Origin: Polaromonas sp. AET17H-212
GTDB lineage: Bacteria > Pseudomonadota > Gammaproteobacteria > Burkholderiales > Burkholderiaceae_C
Reading direction: 5' to 3'
Assembly: GCF_002379085.1 (NCBI RefSeq)
Contig: NZ_NBZW01000003.1
Span: 62,001 to 126,000 of the forward strand
DNA: 64,000 nt
Below the pieces are notes generated by a model, which ran no database searches, had not been told where the DNA came from, and worked only from the letters and a program-made list of their open reading frames with translations. Numbering within the stretch: the first letter of the stretch is position 1; every line of letters begins with the position of its first letter. The translations under genes and the position numbers were made by a program. Shown here in pieces: positions 1-8,891 of this stretch.

Positions 1-413
1 TCGTCCAGGACAACCTCTCGTACTCCGGCAGGGGCGTGCTGCGCGGCCTGCATTACCAGATCCGGCAGCCGCAGGGAAAGCTGATGCATGTGATCCAGGG
101 CAGCATTTTTGACGTTGCCGTCGATATCCGGCGCTCCTCCCCCACCTTCAAGCACTGGGTTGGGATAGAACTGACAAGCCAGGACCACAAGCAGCTATGG
201 ACACCCCCAGGCTTCGCGCACGGGTTTGTTGTGCTTAGCGAGGCGGCTGAAGTCTTCTACAAGGTCACGGACTACTATGCCCCGGAGCATGAGCGCAGCA
301 TACGCTGGGACGACCCCGACTTGGCCATTGAATGGCCAGCCTTGCCCTCCATCCTGCTCTCGAAAAGAGACCAGGACGCCCCCTTCTTGCCCTCCTGCGA
401 GCTTCCATCTTGA
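1..413 (+). CDS. rfbC: dTDP-4-dehydrorhamnose 3,5-epimerase, C-terminal part (5' end outside window)
   Basis: The frame is open from base 3 to the TGA at 411-413 and gives 136 residues of a protein that is normally about 180 long, so roughly the first 45 residues lie upstream of the window. The visible part starts VQDNLSYSGRGVLRGLHYQ, the family's active-site histidine segment, and continues with the cupin strands (WTPPGFAHGF) and the FYKVTDYYAPEHE tyrosine segment. RmlC epimerises C3 and C5 of dTDP-4-keto-6-deoxyglucose on the way to dTDP-L-rhamnose. Its presence implies rmlA/rmlB just upstream. RmlAB would also supply the dTDP-4-keto-6-deoxyglucose used by the WecE aminotransferase at 2628-3776. 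Confidence 0.95.
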   Translation, partial: VQDNLSYSGRGVLRGLHYQIRQPQGKLMHVIQGSIFDVAVDIRRSSPTFKHWVGIELTSQDHKQLWTPPGFAHGFVVLSEAAEVFYKVTDYYAPEHERSIRWDDPDLAIEWPALPSILLSKRDQDAPFLPSCELPS

Positions 414-555
414 GGCGAGCCGGCGGCGCCGCGGGCCGTTTGCCTGCAAGCATTACAGGGAGACTTGCCCGAATGGCTGGAGAATTGTCTATCGACCCGG
501 GCCCAGCTCGGCATTCGCATAAGCGGTTGGCGCGCGTTCCGACGATGGAGCGGCC

Positions 556-2580
556 ATGAGCATCGTCAAATACCGGCCGGACATCGACGGCCTGCGCGCG
601 CTGGCGGTGATGTCGGTGCTTGTGTTCCACGTGAACCCCGGGCTGCTGCCGGGCGGGTTTCTGGGCGTGGATATCTTTTTTGTGATTTCCGGCTACCTGA
701 TCTCCCTGATCCTGTTTCGGGAGCAGGCCGAAGGGGCCTTCAGTTTTGCCGGTTTTTACGGCCGGCGCGTCAGGCGCCTCTTTCCGGCGCTGATGCTGGT
801 TCTTGCCGCGAGCCTGATGTTCGGGTTTTTTGCCCTGTTTGCCAATGAGTACGAACGCCTGGGCAAGCACGCGGCTGCGGCCATTGTTTTCATCCTGAAT
901 TTTCAGCTGCTTGGCGAGGCGGGCTACTTCGACGCCGTTTCCTACAGCAAGCCGCTTTTGCACCTTTGGTCGCTGTCGGTGGAGGAGCAGTTTTACCTGC
1001 TGTGGCCGATTCTGCTGTTGGCGTCGCGCCGTTTTCGCTGCAATCCCGGCTGGGTAATTGCCGCCTGCGCCGCGTTGTCGCTTCTTTACGGGCTCCACCT
1101 GGGCCGCATCAGCCCGGACAAGCTGTACTACCACTCCCTTCCCCGATTCTGGGAGTTGCTGTCGGGGGTGGCGATTGCCTGGATGCACCAGAAGAACGGC
1201 ACCAACTGGCTGCCGTCGAAGCTGCATCCGGCCCGCGCGCGCGATGCCCTGTCGCTGGCCGGGCTGGCCTTGACGGCAAGCGCCTTGCTCGCGTTCAACA
1301 AGACCTTGCCGCACCCCGGCTTGGCCACCCTGTGGCCCATCATGGGGGCGGTCATGCTGATGGCCTCTGGGCCGGGCGCCGTGGTCAACCGTATGCTGTC
1401 CTGGCGCCCCCTGGTGTGGATAGGGCTGATCAGCTACCCGCTTTACCTGTGGCATTGGCCGATTTTGTCCTATGCCCGGATTGCCGAATCCGGCAGCCCT
1501 GCGCCATGGGTTCTCTGGCTCGGTGCCGTGTTGGCGATAGTGCTGGCCTGGGCGACCTATGCGGGTGTTGAGTTGCCGCTGCGCCGGGCGGCAGGCAATG
1601 GCCAAGGCAAACGCAGGGTGACGGTTTTCCTGTGCTGCGCCATGGGCGCCTTGCTGGCGGCCGCGCTGGCCGTCGTCCTCGGCAAGGGCATGCCGGAGCG
1701 TCCGGCACTCCAGTATTTCAAGAAAAACGAGGGGCAGATGGTCCGCGAAGCGCGCCAGGACGCCTCCTGCCTGGCGCTCTTTGCCGGGAAGGTTGCCCCC
1801 GTCTATTGCCGGCAAAACCACGCCGGCGAACGCATGATTGCCGTGGTCGGGGATTCGCATGCGCACGTCCTCTTTTCCGGCATCTCCGAGCTTGCCGCTC
1901 AACAGGGTTACGGTACTCTTTTGCTGGCGAACTCCGGCTGCCCGCCTTTCATCGGCGCGGTCACGGGGCGCACGCCCGCCGAGCACGCGCAGTGCGCGCA
2001 AAGCATAGAAACCATCGTCGAGGCGCTGCGCCAGGACAAGCGCATCGCCAGCGTGGTGCTGGCCTCGCGCGGACCCCAGTACCTGAACGGGCTGGGGTTC
2101 GGGCCGGTCGAAGCCAACTACAACTTCCCGCCCATCGCGGCCCGTTCATCTCCCGCGGGTGGAGCTCCCGCCAGCCCCGAGCAGGTTTTTACCGAGGGGT
2201 TGGTGAATACCGCAGCGCAACTGCATGAGCGCGGCATGCGTGTGTCCTACCTGCTGCAGGTGCCGGAACTGGGCGTTTCGGCCCGGGACTGCCTGGGCCG
2301 CCCGCTGACGCTTTCCCAACAGGCCGACAGGTGCCGGGTGCCTTATGACATTTACCGAGGCCGGATGCAGCCTTACAGGGCGCAGATTGCCAGCCTGGCG
2401 GCAAAAGCCCCCTATCTGCACATCATCGACGTCGAGCCGGCTCTTTGCAGCGCCGGCGGTTGCTCCGGCCTGATTGACGGGCAGCTGATGTACGCGGATG
2501 ACAACCACCTCAGCGTGGCGGGCTCAAGAAGGGTCGCGCCGCTGGTTGTGAAGACGGCGCTGCCTGCCGGCGGTCAATAG
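556..2580 (+). CDS. Membrane O-acyltransferase of the OafA/YrhL family with C-terminal SGNH domain
   Basis: 674 residues. The N-terminal half (about 1-350) is an acyltransferase-3 membrane domain: YRPDIDGLRALAV, the VFHVNP histidine, GRRVRRLFPAL and LHLWSLSVEEQFYLLWP are typical motifs, spread over about ten hydrophobic segments. The C-terminal half (about 410-674) is a periplasmic SGNH domain with the GDSHAHVLFSG nucleophile block and a closing DDNHLSVAGSR block carrying the Asp-x-x-His pair. Such proteins O-acetylate surface polysaccharide at the periplasmic face. It starts at ATG 556 behind GGAG. It lies 142 bp after rfbC and converges on wecE. The acyl donor and target sugar cannot be read from sequence. 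Confidence 0.9.
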   Translation: MSIVKYRPDIDGLRALAVMSVLVFHVNPGLLPGGFLGVDIFFVISGYLISLILFREQAEGAFSFAGFYGRRVRRLFPALMLVLAASLMFGFFALFANEYERLGKHAAAAIVFILNFQLLGEAGYFDAVSYSKPLLHLWSLSVEEQFYLLWPILLLASRRFRCNPGWVIAACAALSLLYGLHLGRISPDKLYYHSLPRFWELLSGVAIAWMHQKNGTNWLPSKLHPARARDALSLAGLALTASALLAFNKTLPHPGLATLWPIMGAVMLMASGPGAVVNRMLSWRPLVWIGLISYPLYLWHWPILSYARIAESGSPAPWVLWLGAVLAIVLAWATYAGVELPLRRAAGNGQGKRRVTVFLCCAMGALLAAALAVVLGKGMPERPALQYFKKNEGQMVREARQDASCLALFAGKVAPVYCRQNHAGERMIAVVGDSHAHVLFSGISELAAQQGYGTLLLANSGCPPFIGAVTGRTPAEHAQCAQSIETIVEALRQDKRIASVVLASRGPQYLNGLGFGPVEANYNFPPIAARSSPAGGAPASPEQVFTEGLVNTAAQLHERGMRVSYLLQVPELGVSARDCLGRPLTLSQQADRCRVPYDIYRGRMQPYRAQIASLAAKAPYLHIIDVEPALCSAGGCSGLIDGQLMYADDNHLSVAGSRRVAPLVVKTALPAGGQ

Positions 2581-2602
2581 TTTTTTCCAGGGGATGGGCA
2601 GC

Positions 2603-2618
2603 CGCGGCGCAGGCCGCG
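2603..2618. terminator. Possible bidirectional hairpin between convergent genes
   Basis: CGCGGC-GCAG-GCCGCG is a perfect 6-bp stem with a 4-base loop in the 47-bp gap between the acyltransferase and wecE, both of which end here. No T tract follows the stem on either strand. A TTTTTT run sits before it on the plus strand, directly after the acyltransferase stop. If it acts as a terminator it is not a canonical one. Confidence 0.3.
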
Positions 2619-2627
2619 TTCCACGGC

Positions 2628-3776
2628 TCAGGCGGCCCGGCGCAGGGCGTCGGCCAGCACCTGCACCACCCGGTCCTGCTGCGCTTCGGTCAGCCCTACC
2701 CACAGGGGCAGGCGGACCAGGCGGTCCGACAGGCTGTCGGTGATCTCCAGCGAGCCGTGGGTACGCCCGTAGCGTTTTCCGGCAGGGGAGGAGTGCAGCG
2801 GCACATAGTGAAAGACCGAGAAAACCTCGTTGCGCTTGAGCTCGCCCAGAACCGCCTGCCGGTCGATGTGCGGCGCCAGCAGCACGTAATACATGTGCGC
2901 GTTGTGCTGGCATTCCGTCGGCACAATCGGGCGCCGCAGCAACCCCTGGGCCTCGAGCAGGGCGAGCGCCGCATGGTAGTGCTCCCAGTTCGCCAAGCGC
3001 TGGGTGGTGATGTTCTGGGCATCTTCCAGCTGGGCCCACAGAAAGGCCGCGGTGATCTCGCCGGGCAGGAAGGAGGAGCCCACCTCCTGCCAGGTGTATT
3101 TGTCCACCTGGCCTCGGAAAAAGCGGCTGCGGTCCGTGCCCTTTTCACGGATGATTTCCGCGCGTAAGGCCATCTCAGGGTCGTTGACCAGCAGGGCGCC
3201 GCCTTCTCCCGAAATGACGTTCTTGGTTTCGTGGAAGCTGTAGGCGCCCAGGTCGCCTATGCTGCCCAGCACGCGGCCCTTGTAGCTGGCCATCACGCCT
3301 TGGGCGGCGTCTTCGACGACCCGCAGGCCATGGCGACGGGCAATGTCCAGGATCGTGTCCATCTCGCAGGCCACGCCGGCGTAGTGCACCGGCGCGATGG
3401 CCTTGGTGCGCGGCGTGATCGCAGCCTCGATCAGGCGCTCGTCCAGATTCAGCGTGTCTTCCCGTATGTCCACAAACACCGGCACGCCGCCGCGCAGCAC
3501 AAAGGCATTGGCCGTCGAGACGAAGGTGTAGGAGGGCATGATGACTTCGTCGCCGGGCTGGATATCCAGCAGCAGGGCCGCCATCTCCAGGGCCGCGGTG
3601 CAGGAGTGGGTGAGCAGCGCCTTGGCGCAGCCGGTCTGTTCCTCAATCCAGCCGTGGCAGCGTTTGGTGAAGGGGCCGTCGCCGGCGAGCATATGACCCG
3701 ATTTCGCTTCGGTGATGTAACGCAGCTCCTTGCCTGTCATGTACGGCCGGTTGAAGGCTATCTTGTCAATTTTCAT
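2628..3776 (-). CDS. wecE: dTDP-4-amino-4,6-dideoxygalactose transaminase (WecE/RffA type)
   Basis: 382-residue DegT/DnrJ/EryC1 aminotransferase. Long stretches match my memory of WecE: HMLAGDGPFTKRCHGW, LLTHSCTAALEMAALLLDI, GDEVIMPSYTFVSTANAFV, PVHYAGVACEMDTI and the PLP-lysine segment SFHETKNVISGEGGA. WecE transfers an amino group from glutamate to C4 of dTDP-4-keto-6-deoxyglucose, giving dTDP-Fuc4N. It is the last gene of the minus-strand block and its start overlaps the stop of the membrane protein before it by 11 bases. It is visibly more GC-rich than the genes preceding it in the operon. The product would be the nucleotide sugar that the neighbouring acyltransferase and lipid-linked transfer genes act on. 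Confidence 0.9.
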   Translation of the reverse strand: MKIDKIAFNRPYMTGKELRYITEAKSGHMLAGDGPFTKRCHGWIEEQTGCAKALLTHSCTAALEMAALLLDIQPGDEVIMPSYTFVSTANAFVLRGGVPVFVDIREDTLNLDERLIEAAITPRTKAIAPVHYAGVACEMDTILDIARRHGLRVVEDAAQGVMASYKGRVLGSIGDLGAYSFHETKNVISGEGGALLVNDPEMALRAEIIREKGTDRSRFFRGQVDKYTWQEVGSSFLPGEITAAFLWAQLEDAQNITTQRLANWEHYHAALALLEAQGLLRRPIVPTECQHNAHMYYVLLAPHIDRQAVLGELKRNEVFSVFHYVPLHSSPAGKRYGRTHGSLEITDSLSDRLVRLPLWVGLTEAQQDRVVQVLADALRRAA

Positions 3777-5382
3777 GTTTTTGAGGTGGTGAATCCGACA
3801 ACGGGACAGAGATTTTTTCGCTACATCTGCGCCAGCTTATCCGCTGTTGACCAAGGGTAAGTTCCGAAATTTCCCTAAGTGAGCCATCGTGGTGCTCGTC
3901 GCAATATTTTTTCAAGTATTCGTATCGCTCCTCTGTTGCGAGAAAAGGCATTCCCGCTGACTGCCGAAGCCGATCAACCACGCCGCGCTGTCGTTTTTGC
4001 TCGGCAAAAGCCACCGAAAACGGCGACCAAGTGAAGACCCCCAATCCGTAGAGGCGATACGTCATGGCGGCGGGCGAGGCTCCCAGCACGGGGTATATCC
4101 TTTCAAAAGGAAACGAGTCTCCCCAAATGACTACTGGCTCGGCTGGAAATGCGGTGAACTCCCGGCGGGTCTCAATTGCCGCCAACTCAAAATTCTTCGA
4201 ATTTTCAGTCGCGGCAGAGGCACTGATGGCTGCGGCCGTGGCCACGAGCAACGCTGCGAGGGGACGTAGTGGGCGAAATGCTTTTTCGCTGAGGAACGGG
4301 GCCACGGCCAGCAGCGATAGCAGCGGAACATAGACACGCAGGATGCCGGGGCGTCCCAGAACACCCATGATGATGATTGCTGCCAGGAAAAGCAGCCAAC
4401 TGGCTGCGATGCCATAGCTAGGCCGAAGTAGTGCCAGGATCAGTGCGATTGCAAGCAAGGGCCGAATATCCGGATGCCATAAAGACTTCAGACTTAGCCA
4501 TGCATTCGCCCAAGAATTCGAGCCGGCCGGCAGAATCCCTAGTTCACCCAGCATGGAGCGCAGTAGCTTCGGATCGGCAATACGTGTATCGACAAAAAAC
4601 CAAGTTGACACCAGATCGACGTCGTTGACGCTAAAGCCATGGCGTTTAAGTATGTCCGGATGCTGCTTCAGCTCTTCGCCCGCGCCAAAGTCCGTAAAAG
4701 CTGCGCGCGCAGGATTGAGTTGGTTGAATGGCTCCCACTCCTTCCCTTGATAGTTCCCGGCGTCAAAAATAGCTGAGATTGCTATTGCCCCGATTAATAA
4801 CGCAAAAGTGCCACGTGCAACGGGCTTGCGCCATAAGGGCTGCCACGGTATCAACGGTAGCGCGACCAGGAAAACTAGTAAAAACTCGTGACTGCGCACT
4901 AGGTAGCTCAGAAATGCGAGTACGCAGCCGGCTCCAAGTGCAAGAGGGCTGTTGTGCCGTGCGTAGACATGCCAGCAGACCAATGCCGCCACCAGCAGCA
5001 GGCCAGCATTTACCGTGAATTGCGGAAACAATATCGGTCGAATCATTACCAAGGCCAGCATCGCCAGGCATGCTGGTGCTCCAGCGCCGAGCCTGTGCAT
5101 CCCGTAAAAGATCGCCGCGCCGACAGCGAAAAGTACGGCTAGCGTCGCGAGGGAGTATCCAAGTACTCCGCCGACTGTTGGGAGCGCACCAACAAAATAG
5201 CCCCATAGTATGTTTGAAAACATCAACTTGGGCGAACTCTGCGCCGCCATGCCGTAGCCGTGGGCGATCATCGACATCCCCACGTCATCGTTGGTTTCCC
5301 ACGCGGGCGTGAATAGTGCACAAAGCAGCAGGAGCAACACCGCCGAGCTTGATAGTGCGAACGCCAGCGAAAAGCGCGGCAT
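3766..5382 (-). CDS. Polytopic membrane protein, GT-C glycosyltransferase-like
   Basis: 538 residues from ATG 5382, chosen because it lies 10 bases after the stop of the preceding gene; an upstream in-frame codon would add 15 residues. There is a first TM helix at about 8-24, then an external loop carrying acidic residues (WETNDDVGM, Asp32-Asp33), about ten further TM helices and a C-terminal soluble segment of about 130 residues. An acidic pair in the first loop followed by many helices is the layout of GT-C enzymes such as ArnT, which use lipid-phosphate-linked sugars at the periplasmic face. I do not recognise a named family. Its position next to an SMR-type flippase and an ArnC-like transferase supports a role as the final transferase. 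Confidence 0.7.
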   Translation of the reverse strand: MPRFSLAFALSSSAVLLLLLCALFTPAWETNDDVGMSMIAHGYGMAAQSSPKLMFSNILWGYFVGALPTVGGVLGYSLATLAVLFAVGAAIFYGMHRLGAGAPACLAMLALVMIRPILFPQFTVNAGLLLVAALVCWHVYARHNSPLALGAGCVLAFLSYLVRSHEFLLVFLVALPLIPWQPLWRKPVARGTFALLIGAIAISAIFDAGNYQGKEWEPFNQLNPARAAFTDFGAGEELKQHPDILKRHGFSVNDVDLVSTWFFVDTRIADPKLLRSMLGELGILPAGSNSWANAWLSLKSLWHPDIRPLLAIALILALLRPSYGIAASWLLFLAAIIIMGVLGRPGILRVYVPLLSLLAVAPFLSEKAFRPLRPLAALLVATAAAISASAATENSKNFELAAIETRREFTAFPAEPVVIWGDSFPFERIYPVLGASPAAMTYRLYGLGVFTWSPFSVAFAEQKRQRGVVDRLRQSAGMPFLATEERYEYLKKYCDEHHDGSLREISELTLGQQRISWRRCSEKISVPLSDSPPQKHEN

Positions 5383-5392
5383 TGCTTGTCGG

Positions 5393-5767
5393 TCAGCCAC
5401 GCGCCGCCACCATCGTACCGACCACAATTAGCGCCACGCCTAGCACTCTTTGAAACGTCACGGGTTCATTCAAAAGCCATCCACTCAGTAACAGTACCAC
5501 CACGAAATTCAAGCTCATGAATGGGTAAGCATGACTCAGGTCGAACTTGGTCATGGCAGCCATCCACGCGAGAGAAGCCAGAAATGCAGCAGCAAAGCCC
5601 GAGAAGATTGCTGGATCAAACAGCAATGAAATCAGAAACTTCAGTTTCTCAAAAAAATCAGTTGGAAGCAGGCCAAATTTCGCGATGCGCCACTTAAGAA
5701 TAAGCTGTCCGTAAACAGTAAATCCTATTGTTGCGACAATATAAAGATAATCGACAAGACGTGGCAT
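5393..5767 (-). CDS. Small four-helix transporter of the SMR/EamA type, ArnE-like lipid-sugar flippase candidate
   Basis: 124 residues with four hydrophobic helices. The sequence ends in the NEPVTFQRVLGVALIVVG segment typical of EamA/SMR half-transporters, and AYPFMSLNFVVVLLLSG is the third-helix region. ArnE/ArnF are relatives that move undecaprenyl-phosphate-Ara4N across the inner membrane. The start ATG shares its A with the TAA of the upstream gene (TAATG), so translation is probably coupled. In this cluster it stands between an ArnC-like glycosyltransferase and a GT-C-like protein, so flipping of a lipid-linked amino sugar is the likeliest job. A drug-efflux role is possible but unsupported here. 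Confidence 0.75.
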   Translation of the reverse strand: MPRLVDYLYIVATIGFTVYGQLILKWRIAKFGLLPTDFFEKLKFLISLLFDPAIFSGFAAAFLASLAWMAAMTKFDLSHAYPFMSLNFVVVLLLSGWLLNEPVTFQRVLGVALIVVGTMVAARG

Positions 5768-6687
5768 TAACCTTGCTCCAATACGGCCAAACCAAAGCCG
5801 GTTTTGCCGTAACCATTGCCGTTGTACAGCATGTAACGCTGGCCTTTATGGTCAAAAACGAATGGGTATTCGATCATTTCTGAGTCCCAACCTGTTGTAG
5901 AGACATCGATGCCAACTTGACTGTCAAGTCGTTCCCACTGCCGACCATCCTCGGATTCCGCATATCCAATACGATAGGACTGGCCACGAAAGGAGTACCA
6001 CATCCTCCAGCAGTCATTGTCATGAATAACTGACGGCCTAGAGATTGCGAACTCTTGCTCGTTTGCAAAATCGATGGCAACAAGCCCATTTCGTTGCCAA
6101 ATTATTCCGTCGCAAGATTCGGCATACTTAATATGGTATCTATGCTCAGGTTTCCCATTGCGCATTTTCCAACCAGTGCACGACAGGTACCACATACGCC
6201 AGAGACCATCTTCAGGTAGGACGCAACAACTTGCGCAGAAATGCGGTTCACGCATAGAACGATCAACAATTGGCCCGCTCGAAAAGCGCGTGAATTCACC
6301 ACCCTCGGTGCTGATGGACAAGCCTATTGAGTTACGAAAAGGAACTGTTACGCCCAGATTCCAGCCAATATAGTAGAGAAATCTTTGACCCTTATGGCAA
6401 GTAAGCCAAGTTGCCATCGCGCCACTATCATCAAACTCGCCAATATCTCCAGGGACAAGAACTGGCTTGGTGGATATGTCCAGTAGCTGATTCGGACGAT
6501 CGATGTCGATTACCGTATAACCCGTATAGCTCCTACTGGATTTGTCGCGTGAGCTGAAATAAATCTTAAATAAACCTCCACCTAAGCTCTCGGCGATAGG
6601 CACGGCCGCATGCGAATGCATCCATTCAACCTCACCTGCGGGACAAAAAATGAGGCCAAGCTTTTTCCACCTTTTATTGGGTTTCAT
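5767..6687 (-). CDS. Cytoplasmic beta-propeller protein (GH43/GH32-like fold)
   Basis: 306 residues from ATG 6687, which overlaps the preceding stop as ATGA. Repeated blade strands are visible: LYYIGWNLG, WRMWYLSCTGW, WRMWYSFRG and YMLYNGNGYG, each followed by a segment like IGYAESEDGRQW. This is the pattern of five-bladed propellers of glycoside hydrolase families 43/32/130. There is no signal peptide, so the protein should stay in the cytoplasm with the sugar-nucleotide enzymes. Substrate and even catalytic activity are unknown to me. A biosynthetic or editing role on an activated sugar is an inference from the gene order. Base composition is clearly lower in GC than in the flanking loci. 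Confidence 0.7.
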   Translation of the reverse strand: MKPNKRWKKLGLIFCPAGEVEWMHSHAAVPIAESLGGGLFKIYFSSRDKSSRSYTGYTVIDIDRPNQLLDISTKPVLVPGDIGEFDDSGAMATWLTCHKGQRFLYYIGWNLGVTVPFRNSIGLSISTEGGEFTRFSSGPIVDRSMREPHFCASCCVLPEDGLWRMWYLSCTGWKMRNGKPEHRYHIKYAESCDGIIWQRNGLVAIDFANEQEFAISRPSVIHDNDCWRMWYSFRGQSYRIGYAESEDGRQWERLDSQVGIDVSTTGWDSEMIEYPFVFDHKGQRYMLYNGNGYGKTGFGLAVLEQG

Positions 6688-7349
6688 ATCCCTCTCAACC
6701 TCGTGCTGGGTACGTTTGAGCGTTCCGTTGCTGCACCGATGTAAACGCCTTCCGGCGCCGCATCCGCGAGCAGCAGTGCTCCAGCGCCAATCACGCATTT
6801 TTCACCCACCTTGATATGGTCGCGCAGTGTTGCATTCACACCGATAAAGCACTGCTCCCCAATCTCCACGCCGCCTGAAACAACTACATGCGAGGCAATA
6901 AAGCAGTGGTCCTTGATGGTGGAGTGATGCCCAATGTGATTACCGCTCCAAAGCGTGACATTGTTGCCAATGGTGACGAACGGTTGAATGGTGTTATCTT
7001 CAAAAATGAAACAGTTCTCTCCAATATGACCTTCGTTCAGAACGGTGGCGTGGGAACTAATAAAGCTGGCTAACCGGTAACCCAATGCCTTGGCTGCCAG
7101 ATATTTTTCCTTTCGAACAGCATTTAGCTTGGAGTAGCTAAGTGCAACAAAAATCTCGCACTGATCCGGAGCAAAATGCGTGGTGACATCTTCAAAGGCG
7201 ACAACCGGAAGTCCACACAACGCTGCATCCGTCAAATACGCTGCGTCCACGGTGAAGGCGACGACTTCGTATTCCGAATCCGAGCTGAAATAGAAGTGTG
7301 CAAGTTGGGCAATGTCACCAGAGCCAAAGATAACCAGGGGGGTTTTCAT
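6684..7349 (-). CDS. NeuD/PglD-like sugar acyltransferase (left-handed beta-helix)
   Basis: 221 residues. The N-terminal Rossmann-like part (VIFGSGDIAQLAHFYF, residues 5-20) binds the sugar nucleotide in this family. From about residue 95 hexapeptide repeats form a left-handed beta-helix (HIGENCFIFEDNTIQPFVTIG, GGVEIGEQCFIG, KVGEKCVIGAGALL). Relatives acetylate the 4-amino group of UDP- or dTDP-4-amino-6-deoxy sugars, or O-acetylate sialic acid. Next to wecE the natural substrate is dTDP-Fuc4N. The gene overlaps both neighbours by four bases (ATGA). The acyl donor, acetyl-CoA or another, is not shown by the sequence. Confidence 0.85.
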   Translation of the reverse strand: MKTPLVIFGSGDIAQLAHFYFSSDSEYEVVAFTVDAAYLTDAALCGLPVVAFEDVTTHFAPDQCEIFVALSYSKLNAVRKEKYLAAKALGYRLASFISSHATVLNEGHIGENCFIFEDNTIQPFVTIGNNVTLWSGNHIGHHSTIKDHCFIASHVVVSGGVEIGEQCFIGVNATLRDHIKVGEKCVIGAGALLLADAAPEGVYIGAATERSNVPSTRLRGI

Positions 7350-7981
7350 GGCTGCTTCCTCACCAAGATCGTAAATTCATAAAGCCCGTAGTCATGAAGA
7401 AGAGCCACGTTACGAGAATAGCGACGCTTGCAGAGATCAAATAGAACACATGGATCTGCGTAATACAAATTGTCTCGCATCCTGTCCGCATCAGAGTAAG
7501 AAGTGAGGCAGTTGAACGCAAAACCGATGCGACTGGTATTGTCAAGCACATCCAGGGTTGCTTCAAGATAAGACCACCATTCGTCCTCTGATCTGCCCAA
7601 CCGGACATTAAAAATGCCACTCGCAACGCCGTAGTCAGCAACTTGATCAGGCTCGCTGGAAAGGACAAAGCGAGCCTGCGATTTGTCTTTATAGCGCTGC
7701 TCGGCAGCTCGAATCATGCTTTCGGAGACATCGATCCCCGAATAGGAGAAGCGCTCATGTTCGGAGGCGAGAAAATCATATAGCGCCCCATAGCCAGCCC
7801 CCAGATCATTTATTGAAAATTGATTCGGGGTATCAATGATTTTGCATAGTTGCCCGAAACGCAAGGTCTGGCTTTCTTCACCATTCCAATCAACGCCCCG
7901 AGGGGTTTCGCCATGTTGGGCCAGCTTGGATGAGTAGTATTCGGCAACTTCGGTCAGCAAGTCAGTTTTGTTGTTTTGCAT
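7346..7981 (-). CDS. Class I SAM-dependent methyltransferase
   Basis: 211 residues. Motif I is INDLGAGYGALYDFL (about 56-70), followed by the acidic YSGIDVSESMI loop that binds the ribose of SAM. The N-terminal GVDWNGEESQTLRFGQLC segment is a family-specific stretch I associate with polysaccharide loci. The start ATG 7981 lies inside the end of the glycosyltransferase gene (20-base overlap), and the stop overlaps the next start as ATGA. It may methylate the amino sugar or the acyl group attached to it. The substrate cannot be assigned from sequence. Confidence 0.8.
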   Translation of the reverse strand: MQNNKTDLLTEVAEYYSSKLAQHGETPRGVDWNGEESQTLRFGQLCKIIDTPNQFSINDLGAGYGALYDFLASEHERFSYSGIDVSESMIRAAEQRYKDKSQARFVLSSEPDQVADYGVASGIFNVRLGRSEDEWWSYLEATLDVLDNTSRIGFAFNCLTSYSDADRMRDNLYYADPCVLFDLCKRRYSRNVALLHDYGLYEFTILVRKQP

Positions 7982-8891
7982 AAATCTGCCTCACGATTGT
8001 GTAGGGGCGCTGTTTGGTTTCAGAGAAAATTTTTGAGAGGTAGATGCCAACTACACCTATAAAAGATATGACCATTCCGCCAAGGAGCCAGATCGAAGCC
8101 ATAACGGAGGTCCAGCCGCTTAATGGTTTGGCAAGGAACAGCCAGTGAAAGGCCAAGTAAGTGGTGTAGAAAATCGCGACGAGAGAGATCAATATACCGA
8201 TATAGAAGATGCTGACCAATGGTGCATTGCTAAACGAAGTCACCGAATTGACAAGTAAAGTCATTTTTCTTCGGAAGGTGTATGTGGTTTCACTGGTGCT
8301 GTGCTTTTTCACGACCTGTGGAAGTTGAGCAAAGCCTGTGATGTGCCATAGGCCTGCCATGAAGACTTCTCGTTCCTCATGGCGCAATAGGGCATCCACG
8401 TAGCGGCGCGTCATCAATCGTGCCGTGACGATATTTTCGGGTAGGGCCAGCCCAGTGAGTGCTTTGAAGAATCGGTAGAACCACTGGCCGCTCCAGCGTT
8501 CGAACCAACCGCCCTTGCGCTGTTCTTGGACCCCGTACACCACATCGCACGTGTTGCTCCGCATCTGCTTGGCAAAGGCAATCAAGCACTCCGGCTCTTC
8601 TTCCAAGTCACTGTCGATCAGAAATACTCGGTCACCCTTGGCATGGGCAAGCCCAGTCATCATGGCCTTATGATGGCCGAAGTTACGGGAGAGATCTACG
8701 ACGACAACGTGGCTGTCGCTCTCGGTGAGTTGCACGGCAATGTCTAGGCTGTTGTCGGGCGATCCGTCGTTCACTAGAACGATTTCGTAATCTTCACCCA
8801 CGAGTTGTTTGGCAGCAGCGCATGCCCGCTGATGAAACTCGGCAATATAAGCCGCCGATTGGTAAAGCGTAGCAACAATAGAAAGCTTCAT
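7962..8891 (-). CDS. Polyprenyl-phosphate glycosyltransferase, ArnC/GtrB (DPM1) type
   Basis: 309 residues from ATG 8891, which overlaps the wbqC-like stop as ATGA. The GT-A domain has NDGSPDNS at 41-48 and the metal-binding DSDLEE at 93-98. Two C-terminal TM helices (about 225-247 and 262-285) are followed by the [15 protein letters not shown] tail typical of ArnC/GtrB. These enzymes transfer a sugar from a nucleotide donor to undecaprenyl phosphate on the cytoplasmic side, producing a donor for a periplasmic GT-C enzyme. Together with the SMR-type gene and the GT-C-like genes around it, this gives all three parts of a Gtr/Arn-type glycan modification route. Confidence 0.9.
   Translation of the reverse strand: MKLSIVATLYQSAAYIAEFHQRACAAAKQLVGEDYEIVLVNDGSPDNSLDIAVQLTESDSHVVVVDLSRNFGHHKAMMTGLAHAKGDRVFLIDSDLEEEPECLIAFAKQMRSNTCDVVYGVQEQRKGGWFERWSGQWFYRFFKALTGLALPENIVTARLMTRRYVDALLRHEEREVFMAGLWHITGFAQLPQVVKKHSTSETTYTFRRKMTLLVNSVTSFSNAPLVSIFYIGILISLVAIFYTTYLAFHWLFLAKPLSGWTSVMASIWLLGGMVISFIGVVGIYLSKIFSETKQRPYTIVRQIYAKQQN

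Noticed and set aside
5393..5767. Multidrug SMR efflux pump
   Set aside because: The fold fits, but overlap with sugar-modification genes and the ArnC-like partner make a lipid-sugar flippase more likely.
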